A stretch of DNA of 15,757 nt from an uncultured Flavobacterium sp. (GTDB lineage Bacteria > Bacteroidota > Bacteroidia > Flavobacteriales > Flavobacteriaceae), in assembly GCF_946479975.1 (NCBI RefSeq), contig NZ_CAMLIX010000118.1, positions 1 to 15,757 of the forward strand, in the 5' to 3' direction. Of this stretch, positions 1 to 6,687 are shown piece after piece. Position 1 is the first letter of the stretch. Each line of letters begins with the position of its first letter. The translations under genes were made by a program, and so were the position numbers. The notes under the pieces are model-generated. The model had not been told where the DNA came from and made no database searches. It saw nothing but the letters and a program-made list of their open reading frames with translations.

Positions 1-55
1 TTTTCTCTTTTCTCTTTTCTCTTTTCTCTTTTCTCTTTTCTCTTTTCTCTTTTCT
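1..55. repeat. Heptanucleotide tandem repeat (TTTTCTC)n
   Basis: Seven perfect TTTTCTC units occupy 1-49, and a partial eighth (TTTTCT) ends at 55. On the minus strand the unit reads GAGAAAA. The array begins at the first base of the window, so its true length and left neighbour are unknown. It lies 13 bases past the stop codon of the minus-strand endonuclease-like gene and is not coding for any gene visible here. It has no hairpin and so is not a terminator. Confidence 0.95.
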
Positions 56-68
56 TCTTTTATCTCAA

Positions 69-1121
69 TTAAAACTGATCTATTGAAACCCTGGTCATAA
101 TAGGATAATGATCTGAATTTTCGAAATCAGAAAAACTTTCAAACTGTTTCACTTTCATTTTACTATCGGTAAAAATATAATCAATTCTGGCGGGATAATA
201 TTTAAATTTATAAGTTGCTCCAAAACCTTCTCCTGCTTCTTCAAAAGCGTCTTTCAGTTTTCCTTTTATACTTCTATAAATATAAGAAAACGCACTATTA
301 TTCATATCTCCACAAATAATAATTGGATATTGACATTTTTTGATGTGTTCTTTGAAGATTTCAGCCTGCTCTTGCTGCTGCTTGAAACTTTTACTTATTC
401 GAGCATAAATACGTTGTGATTTCTGCTGATTTACATTGTCAATATCATCAGAAATCTCACTAACATCTGGAGAGATTTTAATAGACTGCAAGTGCATATT
501 GTAAACGCGAATAATATCTTTTCCACGCTTAATATCAGCATAAACTACATTATTATCAGACCTCGGGAAAATGATATTACCTTCGCTAATAATAGGAAAC
601 TTAGAAAAAATAGCCTGTCCAGTTTTTATCTTTATACCATCTATAAAAATATAACGGTGCGGATATACCTTTAAATCTAAATGAGCTGAATTAGAATACT
701 CTTGAATGCACAAAATATCAGGATCTTTTTCATCGATAAAAGATTTAATATTTTCTGGTATATCATCGCGATCCAGCCATTTAAAAACATTAAAAAGACG
801 AACATTATAACTCATTATAGAAAAGTCTTTTTCGTCTTGAACGTATTCTTTAGCAGAAAATTTATAAAACTTAGTGATAAACGTAATTCCGATAAGCAAA
901 ACCAAACCAGACAAAATAAGGCGTTTTTTAAATTGAATTGCCCAATAAACAAAGAAGAACCCGTTTGCGAAAAAAAAGGCCGGCATAAACAAAGTTAGCA
1001 CCGATAAAAGTGGAAAACTTTTAGGTGCTAAAAAAGGGAGAATATAGATGCTAAATGTAAACACAGTCAGCACTATATTCAAAAAGAACATTATTTTATT
1101 AAACCAAGAAAGGTTTTTCAT
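69..1121 (-). CDS. Membrane-anchored endonuclease/exonuclease/phosphatase family protein
   Basis: This is a 350-aa protein with two parts. Residues about 10-85 form three hydrophobic helices (roughly 10-30, 37-60 and 68-85). Residues about 98-346 form an EEP (DNase I/sphingomyelinase-like) metal-dependent phosphoesterase domain. The expected active-site elements are all visible: N106 in SYNVR, E141 in CIQEY, H210 in YNMHLQS, D272/N274 in GDMNN, D314 in RIDYIF and the final D337-H338 in SDHYP. An active enzyme is therefore likely, but the substrate (DNA, phospholipid, inositol phosphate or other) cannot be read from sequence. It is the last gene of the mutL-rhomboid-rhomboid unit, 17 nt after the preceding stop. 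The ATG at 1119-1121 gives a short polar start before the first helix. The side of the membrane on which the domain sits is not established. Confidence 0.88.
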   Translation of the reverse strand: MKNLSWFNKIMFFLNIVLTVFTFSIYILPFLAPKSFPLLSVLTLFMPAFFFANGFFFVYWAIQFKKRLILSGLVLLIGITFITKFYKFSAKEYVQDEKDFSIMSYNVRLFNVFKWLDRDDIPENIKSFIDEKDPDILCIQEYSNSAHLDLKVYPHRYIFIDGIKIKTGQAIFSKFPIISEGNIIFPRSDNNVVYADIKRGKDIIRVYNMHLQSIKISPDVSEISDDIDNVNQQKSQRIYARISKSFKQQQEQAEIFKEHIKKCQYPIIICGDMNNSAFSYIYRSIKGKLKDAFEEAGEGFGATYKFKYYPARIDYIFTDSKMKVKQFESFSDFENSDHYPIMTRVSIDQF

Positions 1122-1138
1122 ATTTGTCTCCTACAAGT

Positions 1139-2002
1139 TTATTTTCCAGCTTTAAATAAAAACTCTTTTTCTTCTTTGGTCAAACAATCATATCCAGACT
1201 GACTGATCTTGTCTAAAATTTCATCAATCTGCTGCTGCGTTTTGTCTTTTGTGACAATTCTTGATATCGGTTTTTCTGTAGGTTTTTTGTAATTTTTATG
1301 AACTTTTGTAAATGGGGTCGTTGGAGATTTTCTAAAAAGATTTGTAAAGAAATCTAATGTTTTAGAAACACCAGTACTTAAATCAGTACCGTTTTGCAGT
1401 AATTTAATATAAATAAAGCCAAAGAAAGCACCTGCAAGATGCGAAATATGTCCGCCCATATTTCCTAGACGAAACTGCATTAAATCTAAAATTAAAATGA
1501 CAGCTGTAATATGCCAAAGTTTTACATTTCCAAATAGAAACAAACGAACATTCATTAACGGAGAATAAGTCGTTGCAGCGACTAAAATTGCCATTATAGC
1601 TGCAGATGCTCCAACTATTGAAGCGGCAGTTCCTAAAACATAAAAACTCAAGGCAAAAATAATTCCAGCAAAAATGGCACTTAGAATATACAATCCTAAA
1701 TATTGTTTTTGAGTAAAATAGGTCAAGAATAAGGAGCTTGCAAAATTAAGCACCATCATATTGAACAACAGATGAAAAAATCCGTCATGAAAAAAAGCAT
1801 ACGTTAGAAAAGTCCAAGGTTTGAACATGAAAACCTGAGGATCTGAAGATAAGGCAATCCAGCTTGGGAAATCAAATTGGCCAACTGAATATTGATAGAA
1901 AAAAACCAATGAAACAATAAAACATGCGATATTCCAATAAATAACACGCATAGCAATACCGCCCAATCTATATTGCAATTTCAAATCGTCTAAAATATTC
2001 AT
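1139..2002 (-). CDS. Rhomboid family intramembrane serine protease with C-terminal tail
   Basis: This is a 287-aa polytopic membrane protein of the rhomboid family, which cleaves transmembrane substrates within the membrane. The catalytic serine is S133 in VGASAAIMA. The catalytic histidine is most likely H188 in SHLAGAFFG, with H185 just before it. The family HxxxN motif is H77-LLF-N81 in the helix 2 region. Hydrophobic segments run from about 19 to 202. A charged, soluble C-terminal tail (about 203-287) ends in a helical block at about 255-285 (IDEILDKI, CLTKEEKEFLF). I recall this as the DUF6576-type extension found on Bacteroidota rhomboids, but could not check it. It follows a second, divergent rhomboid gene by 42 nt and precedes the EEP gene by 17 nt on the same strand. 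The substrate is unknown. Confidence 0.9.
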   Translation of the reverse strand: MNILDDLKLQYRLGGIAMRVIYWNIACFIVSLVFFYQYSVGQFDFPSWIALSSDPQVFMFKPWTFLTYAFFHDGFFHLLFNMMVLNFASSLFLTYFTQKQYLGLYILSAIFAGIIFALSFYVLGTAASIVGASAAIMAILVAATTYSPLMNVRLFLFGNVKLWHITAVILILDLMQFRLGNMGGHISHLAGAFFGFIYIKLLQNGTDLSTGVSKTLDFFTNLFRKSPTTPFTKVHKNYKKPTEKPISRIVTKDKTQQQIDEILDKISQSGYDCLTKEEKEFLFKAGK

Positions 2003-2044
2003 AGAAGCTTCTTTAGTTTTAGAATTTAAACTTAAAGTTAGAAA

Positions 2045-2794
2045 TTAATTCCAACGATTGTTATTAAACTGATTTTTTTTCCAGTACCACATAATCATAA
2101 ATCCAAAAAATGCACCTCCAATATGGGCGTAATGAGCAATTCCTGAATCTATTCCCATCAATGAATTTCCAAAAATTCCAAAAAAACCATCAAATAAAAG
2201 CATATAAACTGGCACAAAATATTTTGCCTTAACCGGAATTGGAATAAACATAATACCTAATTCTGCATTTGGAAACATAAATGCAAACGCAACCAACAAT
2301 CCATAAATCGCACCTGATGCACCAACGACCGCTCCAAAGTAAGCATCAAAGAAATGTTTAAGCTGTGATGGTGTCAAAAGATCATTCCATCTAGTATCAA
2401 TTTTTCCCTGATTAACAATTTGTAAAATTTGAGTTTTATTAAATCCATTTGCTGTTAAAACACTCATTGTATCTTGATAAAAATAGTAATTAACTGCAAA
2501 ATTTATCAAAGCTGCTCCTAAACCACAGGAAATATAAAAGAACAAAAATTTCTTTCCTCCCCAAAAATGTTCTAATGTTGATCCGAAAGAATATAACGCA
2601 AACATATTAAATGCTATATGCGCAAATCCTCCATGCATAAACATATGTGTTATGGGTTGCCAAACTTTAAATTCTGGATTTTCAGGAAAAAACAATGCCA
2701 AAAAATGCTCAGAAGCGGGCACTAACTGCGAACCAATAAAAAATATAATATTAATTATTAATAATTGTTTTACTACAGGAGTTATTTTCATCAT
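2045..2794 (-). CDS. Rhomboid family intramembrane serine protease
   Basis: This 249-aa polytopic protein carries the full rhomboid signature: HxxxN at H59-IAF-N63, catalytic S160 in VGASGAIYG, and catalytic H224 in YAHIGGAFFG. A hydrophilic insert of about 45 residues (roughly 106-150) lies between the early helices and the serine-bearing helix; the neighbouring rhomboid lacks it. The C-terminus is short (WYWKKNQFNNNRWN), also unlike the neighbour. Two in-frame ATGs are adjacent at the start. The upstream one (2792-2794) overlaps the mutL stop codon as ATGA, a 4-nt overlap that suggests translational coupling to mutL. The two rhomboids differ strongly in sequence, so they are probably not a recent duplication and may have different substrates. 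Confidence 0.92.
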   Translation of the reverse strand: MMKITPVVKQLLIINIIFFIGSQLVPASEHFLALFFPENPEFKVWQPITHMFMHGGFAHIAFNMFALYSFGSTLEHFWGGKKFLFFYISCGLGAALINFAVNYYFYQDTMSVLTANGFNKTQILQIVNQGKIDTRWNDLLTPSQLKHFFDAYFGAVVGASGAIYGLLVAFAFMFPNAELGIMFIPIPVKAKYFVPVYMLLFDGFFGIFGNSLMGIDSGIAHYAHIGGAFFGFMIMWYWKKNQFNNNRWN

Positions 2795-4728
2795 ATGGCA
2801 AACTTTTTATCTATATCTTCCACACGCATCGTTATGAAAGTTGGTTTTTGAAAAGGCGAAATATTCGGATCTTTACAGGCAAACAATCCGTTTACCAAAT
2901 TATCTTGTTCTTTTTCGGTTAAATAAGATCCTGTTTTAACCGCCAAACTTTTTGCCATCGACTTGGCAATCGTATCGTTTTGACTATAACTATTTGCTGG
3001 AATTCCGTCCTGCAAATCACTCAATAATTGCTCGATTACCAGCGAAACTTCACTTTCTGTAATATTTACAGGAATTCCAGAAATCACAATATGATCTGTT
3101 TTTGCTTGATCAAAAACAAAACCTGTAGTTTCTAGAGAAGGTTTTAGTTCTTCTACTAATTTCATTTCAGATGCCGAATAAAATAAATCTAACGGAAAAA
3201 GCAATTGCTGGCTTGCCGCTTGATTAACCGTCATATTCAGCAGAAATTGTTCGTACAAAATACGCTGATGTGCACGCTGCTGATCTACAATAATCATTCC
3301 CGACTTAATTGGCGAAACGATGTATTTTTTATGAATTTGATACGTTTTTTTTGTCGCCTGTTCCACCTCATCATCATTAAATAAAGAAGAAGTTACTTCT
3401 TCATTTTCAAATGTAAACGGAGAACTTTCTATCGTTTCTGGGTTTTCTACATCCAAACCAACATATAAACTTTCCCAGCTTGCTGTTGGTTCCACACGTT
3501 TTGAATAACCTGAGTAAGACGATCCTGAAGACGACGAAGACGATCCCGAATTGTAGCTAGAACCTGAACTGTAACCAGCCCCAGAACTTGCTTTACTATA
3601 ATGCTGATTGGTTTTATCATCTGTAAACGGATTAAAAGTTCCATCTACTTGGATCGTTGGCGTCTCTGCCTCCACATCTTTATAATGATACGGCGTATCT
3701 AAATTTGAATCTCGATCAAAATCTAGAACCGGCGCAACATTAAACTGACCTAAACTATGCTTGATTGACGCTCTTAAAATAGCATACAATGCTTGTTCAT
3801 CATCAAATTTAATTTCTGTTTTGGTCGGATGAATATTGATATCGATAGTATTTGGCGGTACTTGAAGATACAAGAAATAACTTGGCTGGCATCCATCTTT
3901 TAACAATCCGTCGTAAGCCGACATTACCGCATGATGCAGATAACCGCTTTTAATAAAACGATCGTTTACAAAAAAGAACTGCTCTCCTCTATTTTTCTTT
4001 GCAAATTCGGGTTTACACACAAATCCTTGAATACTTATAATATCTGTTTCTTCGTTTACGGGCACCAATTTTTCATTGGTTTTACCAGACATAATTCCCA
4101 CAATTCTCTGGCGGTAACCCGCTGCAGGAAGATTGTACATTTCACTTCCGTTATGATAAAAACTAAAATGAATATTTGGATGCGCCAATGCCACACGCTG
4201 GAATTCATCCATTACATGACGAAATTCGACTGTATCTGATTTTAAGAAATTACGACGGGCTGGAATATTAAAAAACAAGTTTTTAACCGAAAATGATGTG
4301 CCTTTTGGTAAAACTGCAACTTCTTGCGAAACAAATTTACTTCCTTCAATTACAATGTGCGTTCCAAGTTCGTCTTGATCTTGTTTGGTTTTCATTTCCA
4401 TGTGCGCAATCGCGGCGATAGAAGCCAAAGCTTCTCCACGAAAACCTTTTGTTCCAAGTGCAAACAAATCTTCAGCGTGGCGAATTTTTGAAGTGGCATG
4501 ACGAGCAAAACACAAACGTGCATCTGTAACGGTCATTCCAACACCGTTATCGATAACCTGCACTAGTGATTTACCAGCATCTTTTATAATCAATTTAATG
4601 TCAGTTGCTTTTGCATCAACAGCATTTTCTAACAATTCTTTTACAACTGAGGCGGGTCTTTGAACCACTTCTCCAGCAGCAATTTGGTTAGCAACGTGAT
4701 CAGGAAGCAATTGAATAATACTCGACAT
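2791..4728 (-). CDS. mutL: DNA mismatch repair protein MutL
   Basis: This 645-aa protein has the usual MutL layout. It couples mismatch recognition by MutS to downstream strand removal. The N-terminal GHKL ATPase shows motif I ELLENAVDA (E31, N35), motif II DNGVGM (60-65) and motif III GFRGEAL (95-101), followed by the transducer domain with IHPTKTEIKF near 299-308. A disordered linker at about 340-460 includes a Ser/Gly/Tyr-rich tract (about 381-409). The C-terminal dimerisation domain covers about 462-645. The endonuclease motif DQHAxxExxxxE is degenerate here: residues 482-493 read DQQRAHQRILYE, with H to Q and the first E to Q. The CPHGRP-type motif appears as SPFQKP (624-629), with no cysteine. 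By motif it therefore looks nicking-deficient. It heads a four-gene unit and lies downstream of the ribH terminator, so it should have its own promoter. Confidence 0.97.
   Translation of the reverse strand: MSSIIQLLPDHVANQIAAGEVVQRPASVVKELLENAVDAKATDIKLIIKDAGKSLVQVIDNGVGMTVTDARLCFARHATSKIRHAEDLFALGTKGFRGEALASIAAIAHMEMKTKQDQDELGTHIVIEGSKFVSQEVAVLPKGTSFSVKNLFFNIPARRNFLKSDTVEFRHVMDEFQRVALAHPNIHFSFYHNGSEMYNLPAAGYRQRIVGIMSGKTNEKLVPVNEETDIISIQGFVCKPEFAKKNRGEQFFFVNDRFIKSGYLHHAVMSAYDGLLKDGCQPSYFLYLQVPPNTIDINIHPTKTEIKFDDEQALYAILRASIKHSLGQFNVAPVLDFDRDSNLDTPYHYKDVEAETPTIQVDGTFNPFTDDKTNQHYSKASSGAGYSSGSSYNSGSSSSSSGSSYSGYSKRVEPTASWESLYVGLDVENPETIESSPFTFENEEVTSSLFNDDEVEQATKKTYQIHKKYIVSPIKSGMIIVDQQRAHQRILYEQFLLNMTVNQAASQQLLFPLDLFYSASEMKLVEELKPSLETTGFVFDQAKTDHIVISGIPVNITESEVSLVIEQLLSDLQDGIPANSYSQNDTIAKSMAKSLAVKTGSYLTEKEQDNLVNGLFACKDPNISPFQKPTFITMRVEDIDKKFAI
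3516..3588 (-). repeat. Low-complexity Ser/Gly tract inside mutL
   Basis: This segment encodes the Ser/Gly-rich part of the MutL linker (residues about 381-404), including a run of six serines at about 396-401. The DNA is repetitive (GAC/GAA/TCC-type triplets on the plus strand), so slippage in multiples of three would change linker length without breaking the frame. It lies between the ATPase and C-terminal domains, where MutL proteins normally tolerate length variation. Confidence 0.7.
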
Positions 4729-4778
4729 TAAGCAAAAATAGTTTTAAAGTTTATATTGGTTTTTATAACCAAGAAATA

Positions 4779-4786
4779 CAAATTTA
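4779..4786 (-). promoter_or_regulatory. Candidate -7 box for mutL (TAAATTTG)
   Basis: On the minus strand TAAATTTG matches the Bacteroidota -7 consensus TAnnTTTG, 50 nt upstream of the mutL ATG. No clear TTG -33 element stands at the usual distance. A second match (TATTTTTG, 4733-4740) lies only 4 nt before the ATG and would give a nearly leaderless transcript. Such short matches arise easily in AT-rich DNA, so this is tentative. Confidence 0.3.
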
Positions 4787-4822
4787 GTAAATTTTGATGG
4801 GCTTTCAGAATAACACTAATCA

Positions 4823-4867
4823 TAAAAAAAACAAAAAACCTATACTATTGTGACACAGTATAGGTTT
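4823..4867 (-). terminator. Intrinsic terminator after ribH
   Basis: A perfect 11-bp stem (AAACCTATACT at 4836-4846 with AGTATAGGTTT at 4857-4867) encloses a 10-nt loop. Read on the minus strand it is followed by a long T tract (complement of 4823-4838, broken by one G). It lies 25 nt past the ribH stop codon and separates ribH from mutL. On the plus strand the hairpin is followed only by AAATATTTTT, so termination there would be weaker. Confidence 0.9.
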
Positions 4868-4891
4868 AAATATTTTTAAAACAAAAGTGTT

Positions 4892-5464
4892 TTATTCGTT
4901 TTCGATTTTTCTTGGAGAATCTTCGATTTGAAGTGCGCCCGAAGCCAATAATGGCTGATTGTAAGCATGTGCTATAGAAGCCTGCTGACGAATATATGCC
5001 ATTTTAATTGCTGCAATTGCTGCTTCTGTTCCTTTATTTCCGTGGACACCGCCACTTCTATCAATAGATTGCTGCATATTATTATCTGTTAAGACACAGA
5101 AAATAACTGGAATATCAGTTTGAACATTCAAATCTTTAATTCCTTGTGTAACACCTTCGCAGACAAAATCAAAATGCTTTGTTTGCCCTTGAATAACGCA
5201 TCCAATTACGATAACAGCATCTACATTTTGAGTTTGAAGCATTTTTTTTGCCCCATAAATCAACTCAAAACTTCCGGGAACATTCCAACGGATAATTTGC
5301 TGCGCAGGAACATCACAATCAATTAAAGCCTCAAAAGCTCCGTTGTAAAGTCCTTCTGTAATAGTATCATTCCATTCAGAAACAACAATCCCAAATCGAA
5401 AGTCTTTCGCATTTGGGATTGTGTTTTTATCGTATTCTGATAGATTTTTATTTTCAGTAGCCAT
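4892..5464 (-). CDS. ribH: 6,7-dimethyl-8-ribityllumazine synthase
   Basis: RibH condenses 5-amino-6-ribitylamino-uracil with 3,4-dihydroxy-2-butanone 4-phosphate to give the direct precursor of riboflavin. The family's sites are present: VPGSFEL (62-68) for substrate binding, GCVIQGQTKHFDFV (88-101) with H97 at the catalytic histidine position, and GGVHGNKGTEAA (138-149) for phosphate binding. At 190 aa it is longer than the roughly 155-aa core. The extra length is an N-terminal lead of about 20 residues and a polar C-terminal tail of about 25 residues (after about 165), ending EDSPRKIENE. It follows the TPR-like gene by 87 nt on the same strand and ends at a strong terminator. No riboswitch was recognised in front of it, and other riboflavin genes are not in this window. 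Confidence 0.96.
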   Translation of the reverse strand: MATENKNLSEYDKNTIPNAKDFRFGIVVSEWNDTITEGLYNGAFEALIDCDVPAQQIIRWNVPGSFELIYGAKKMLQTQNVDAVIVIGCVIQGQTKHFDFVCEGVTQGIKDLNVQTDIPVIFCVLTDNNMQQSIDRSGGVHGNKGTEAAIAAIKMAYIRQQASIAHAYNQPLLASGALQIEDSPRKIENE

Positions 5465-5495
5465 CTGTATATTTTAGATATTAGATTTAATATAT

Positions 5496-5534
5496 TTTTA
5501 GATTGCTAAATTACGAATCTAAAATCTAAAATCT
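5496..5534 (-). repeat. AT-rich inverted repeat with AGATTTT heptads
   Basis: The 87-nt gap between the TPR-like gene and ribH holds a perfect 9-bp inverted repeat, TTTTAGATT (5496-5504) and AATCTAAAA (5516-5524), with an 11-nt loop. The right arm continues as heptad repeats: on the minus strand 5516-5534 reads AGATTTT twice plus AGATT. Similar TTTAGA words also occur left of the stem (5473-5487). It is non-coding and would lie in the transcript between the two genes if they are co-transcribed. Confidence 0.7.
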
Positions 5535-5551
5535 TAACTCTGCAATAATAT

Positions 5552-6331
5552 TTATTGTGCTAATCCAATCAAAGCGTCAACAAGCGCTGCTTCTGGAGCA
5601 CTATCGTAATTGTCTTTGATGTCATTAAAATATTTTAACGCATCTTCTTTTTGTCCTAAAGCTAAAGCAGTTTTTCCAGCTTTTAGCAAGAAACGAGGCG
5701 TAGTAAAATCGTTTTTGTTAGACTCAGCAGCTTTAACATAGAAAGATAAAGCTTCTTTTTGGTTGTTTTTTTGAGAATAAGCATCTCCTGTAGCACCTTT
5801 AGCTAAAGCGCTTAAGATTACGTCTTCAGATTTAAAGTCACCTAAATATTTAATTGCCTCATCAAATTTACCAGTATTTAAGTAAGCCATACCAGCGTAG
5901 TAGTTCGCTAAATTACCAGCATCTGTTCCAGAATATTCGTCAGCGATTTTAATAAATCCGAATTTACCTTCTGAACCGTTTAATGATAATTTGAACAATG
6001 AATCGCTAGAAACACCATTCACAGCTTTTTCAAAGTTTTGCTGTGCAACAAACATTTCGTTTGCAGCTTCATCTTGTTTTGGTGTTACGATGAATTTTTG
6101 GTAAGCCAAATATCCAATTGTAGCAATAGCAATACCAGCAACTAAACCAATAATGATTTTTTGATTTTTAGCCACCCAATCCTCAGTTTTTGAAGCTGTC
6201 TCATCTAATTTTGAGAAAACACCAGCTGTTGTGCTGTCTTTTTCGTCAATAACTACTTGTTGTTCTTCTGTAACCTCTTTAACTTCCTTCTCTTTTGGTG
6301 TCTTATATCCTCTTTTATTGTAAGTTGCCAT
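5552..6331 (-). CDS. Single-pass membrane tetratricopeptide-like protein (YfgM-like)
   Basis: This 259-aa protein has three parts. The first is a charged, lysine/glutamate-rich N-terminal region (1-55). The second is one transmembrane helix at about 58-80 (KIIIGLVAGIAIATIGYLAYQ). The third is a C-terminal domain of helical TPR-type repeats (about 105-259), with recognisable units such as LANYYAGMAYLNTGKFDEAI and AGKTALALGQKEDALKYF. The layout (cytoplasmic N-terminus, one helix, periplasmic TPR domain) resembles the YfgM family, which is linked to the Sec translocon and periplasmic chaperones in E. coli. That link is by analogy only. It is the first gene of the minus-strand group, divergent from recF and 87 nt upstream of ribH. 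Confidence 0.82.
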   Translation of the reverse strand: MATYNKRGYKTPKEKEVKEVTEEQQVVIDEKDSTTAGVFSKLDETASKTEDWVAKNQKIIIGLVAGIAIATIGYLAYQKFIVTPKQDEAANEMFVAQQNFEKAVNGVSSDSLFKLSLNGSEGKFGFIKIADEYSGTDAGNLANYYAGMAYLNTGKFDEAIKYLGDFKSEDVILSALAKGATGDAYSQKNNQKEALSFYVKAAESNKNDFTTPRFLLKAGKTALALGQKEDALKYFNDIKDNYDSAPEAALVDALIGLAQ

Positions 6332-6353
6332 TTAAAAATTATTTAGTGAACGG

Positions 6354-6361
6354 CAAAAATA
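6354..6361 (-). promoter_or_regulatory. Candidate -7 box for the TPR-like gene (TATTTTTG)
   Basis: On the minus strand TATTTTTG matches TAnnTTTG, 22 nt upstream of the ATG of the TPR-like gene. This would leave a 5' leader of only about 15 nt. No TTG stands at the expected -33 distance. Confidence 0.35.
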
Positions 6362-6563
6362 AAATTTTTCTTGAAACTGAGGTAAAAAAATTCAATTTTA
6401 TCACTATTTTAAAAGAAATATTTTTATTATTCGCTTGTCCTTTCGCGGAAGCGTTAAAATAAATGGGCTGAGAATCGCTCTAAAGTCAATTATATCGATA
6501 ATTTTCGGTAATTTGCAGCTCTCAATTCCGATTAAATCTTTTAGAGCTAAAAATATACTTTTA

Positions 6564-6635
6564 GCCGTAGATTTTACAGATTTATACCGATTAGAAAACT
6601 AAAGTAAAATCTTTTTAATCATTTGAATCTGTGGC
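6564..6635. repeat. Degenerate palindromic repeat of AGATT units
   Basis: The left arm starts GCCGTAGATT and contains further CAGATT and CGATT words. The right arm, read in reverse complement, starts GCCACAGATT and contains GATT and AGATT at similar spacing. The arms are clearly related as an imperfect inverted repeat of about 30 nt each, around an AT-rich centre (near 6597-6606). Many mismatches suggest an old, decaying copy. It resembles in design, but not in unit sequence, the CACRAATT palindromes further right. Confidence 0.5.
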
Positions 6636-6687
6636 AGAAAAAAATGCCAAGAATTGGTTATTTATCTTTCACAGCGTATTCTAAAAA

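Larger units (their letters stand above)
6332..6687. other. 356-bp divergent intergenic region
   Basis: This non-coding region separates the TPR-like gene (minus) from recF (plus). I see three things in it. One is a candidate -7 box for the TPR gene close to its start. One is a small GC-rich hairpin, CGCTT (6432-6436) with AAGCG (6449-6453). One is a decayed palindromic repeat at about 6564-6635. No convincing open reading frame, RNA gene or clear recF promoter was found. TACTTTTA at 6556-6563 is one base from the TAnnTTTG consensus but lacks a -33 partner. Confidence 0.8.

Noticed and set aside
3447..3644. A 65-codon open frame inside mutL on the same strand
   Set aside because: It lies wholly within the repetitive linker region of mutL in another frame, has low-complexity repetitive content and no independent start signals, so it is a shadow of the real gene.
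4756..4772. TTGGTT-TTTAT-AACCAA inverted repeat upstream of mutL
   Set aside because: The 6-bp stem in very AT-rich DNA could be chance, and it does not sit cleanly over a credible promoter, so it is not listed as an operator.
5465..5551. FMN riboswitch in front of ribH
   Set aside because: The gap is only 87 nt, very AT-rich, and lacks the GC-rich conserved helices and loops of the RFN element.
6432..6453. GC-richer CGCTT...AAGCG hairpin in the gap between the TPR-like gene and recF
   Set aside because: Only a 5-bp stem with a 12-nt loop and no T tract; not enough to call a terminator or RNA element.
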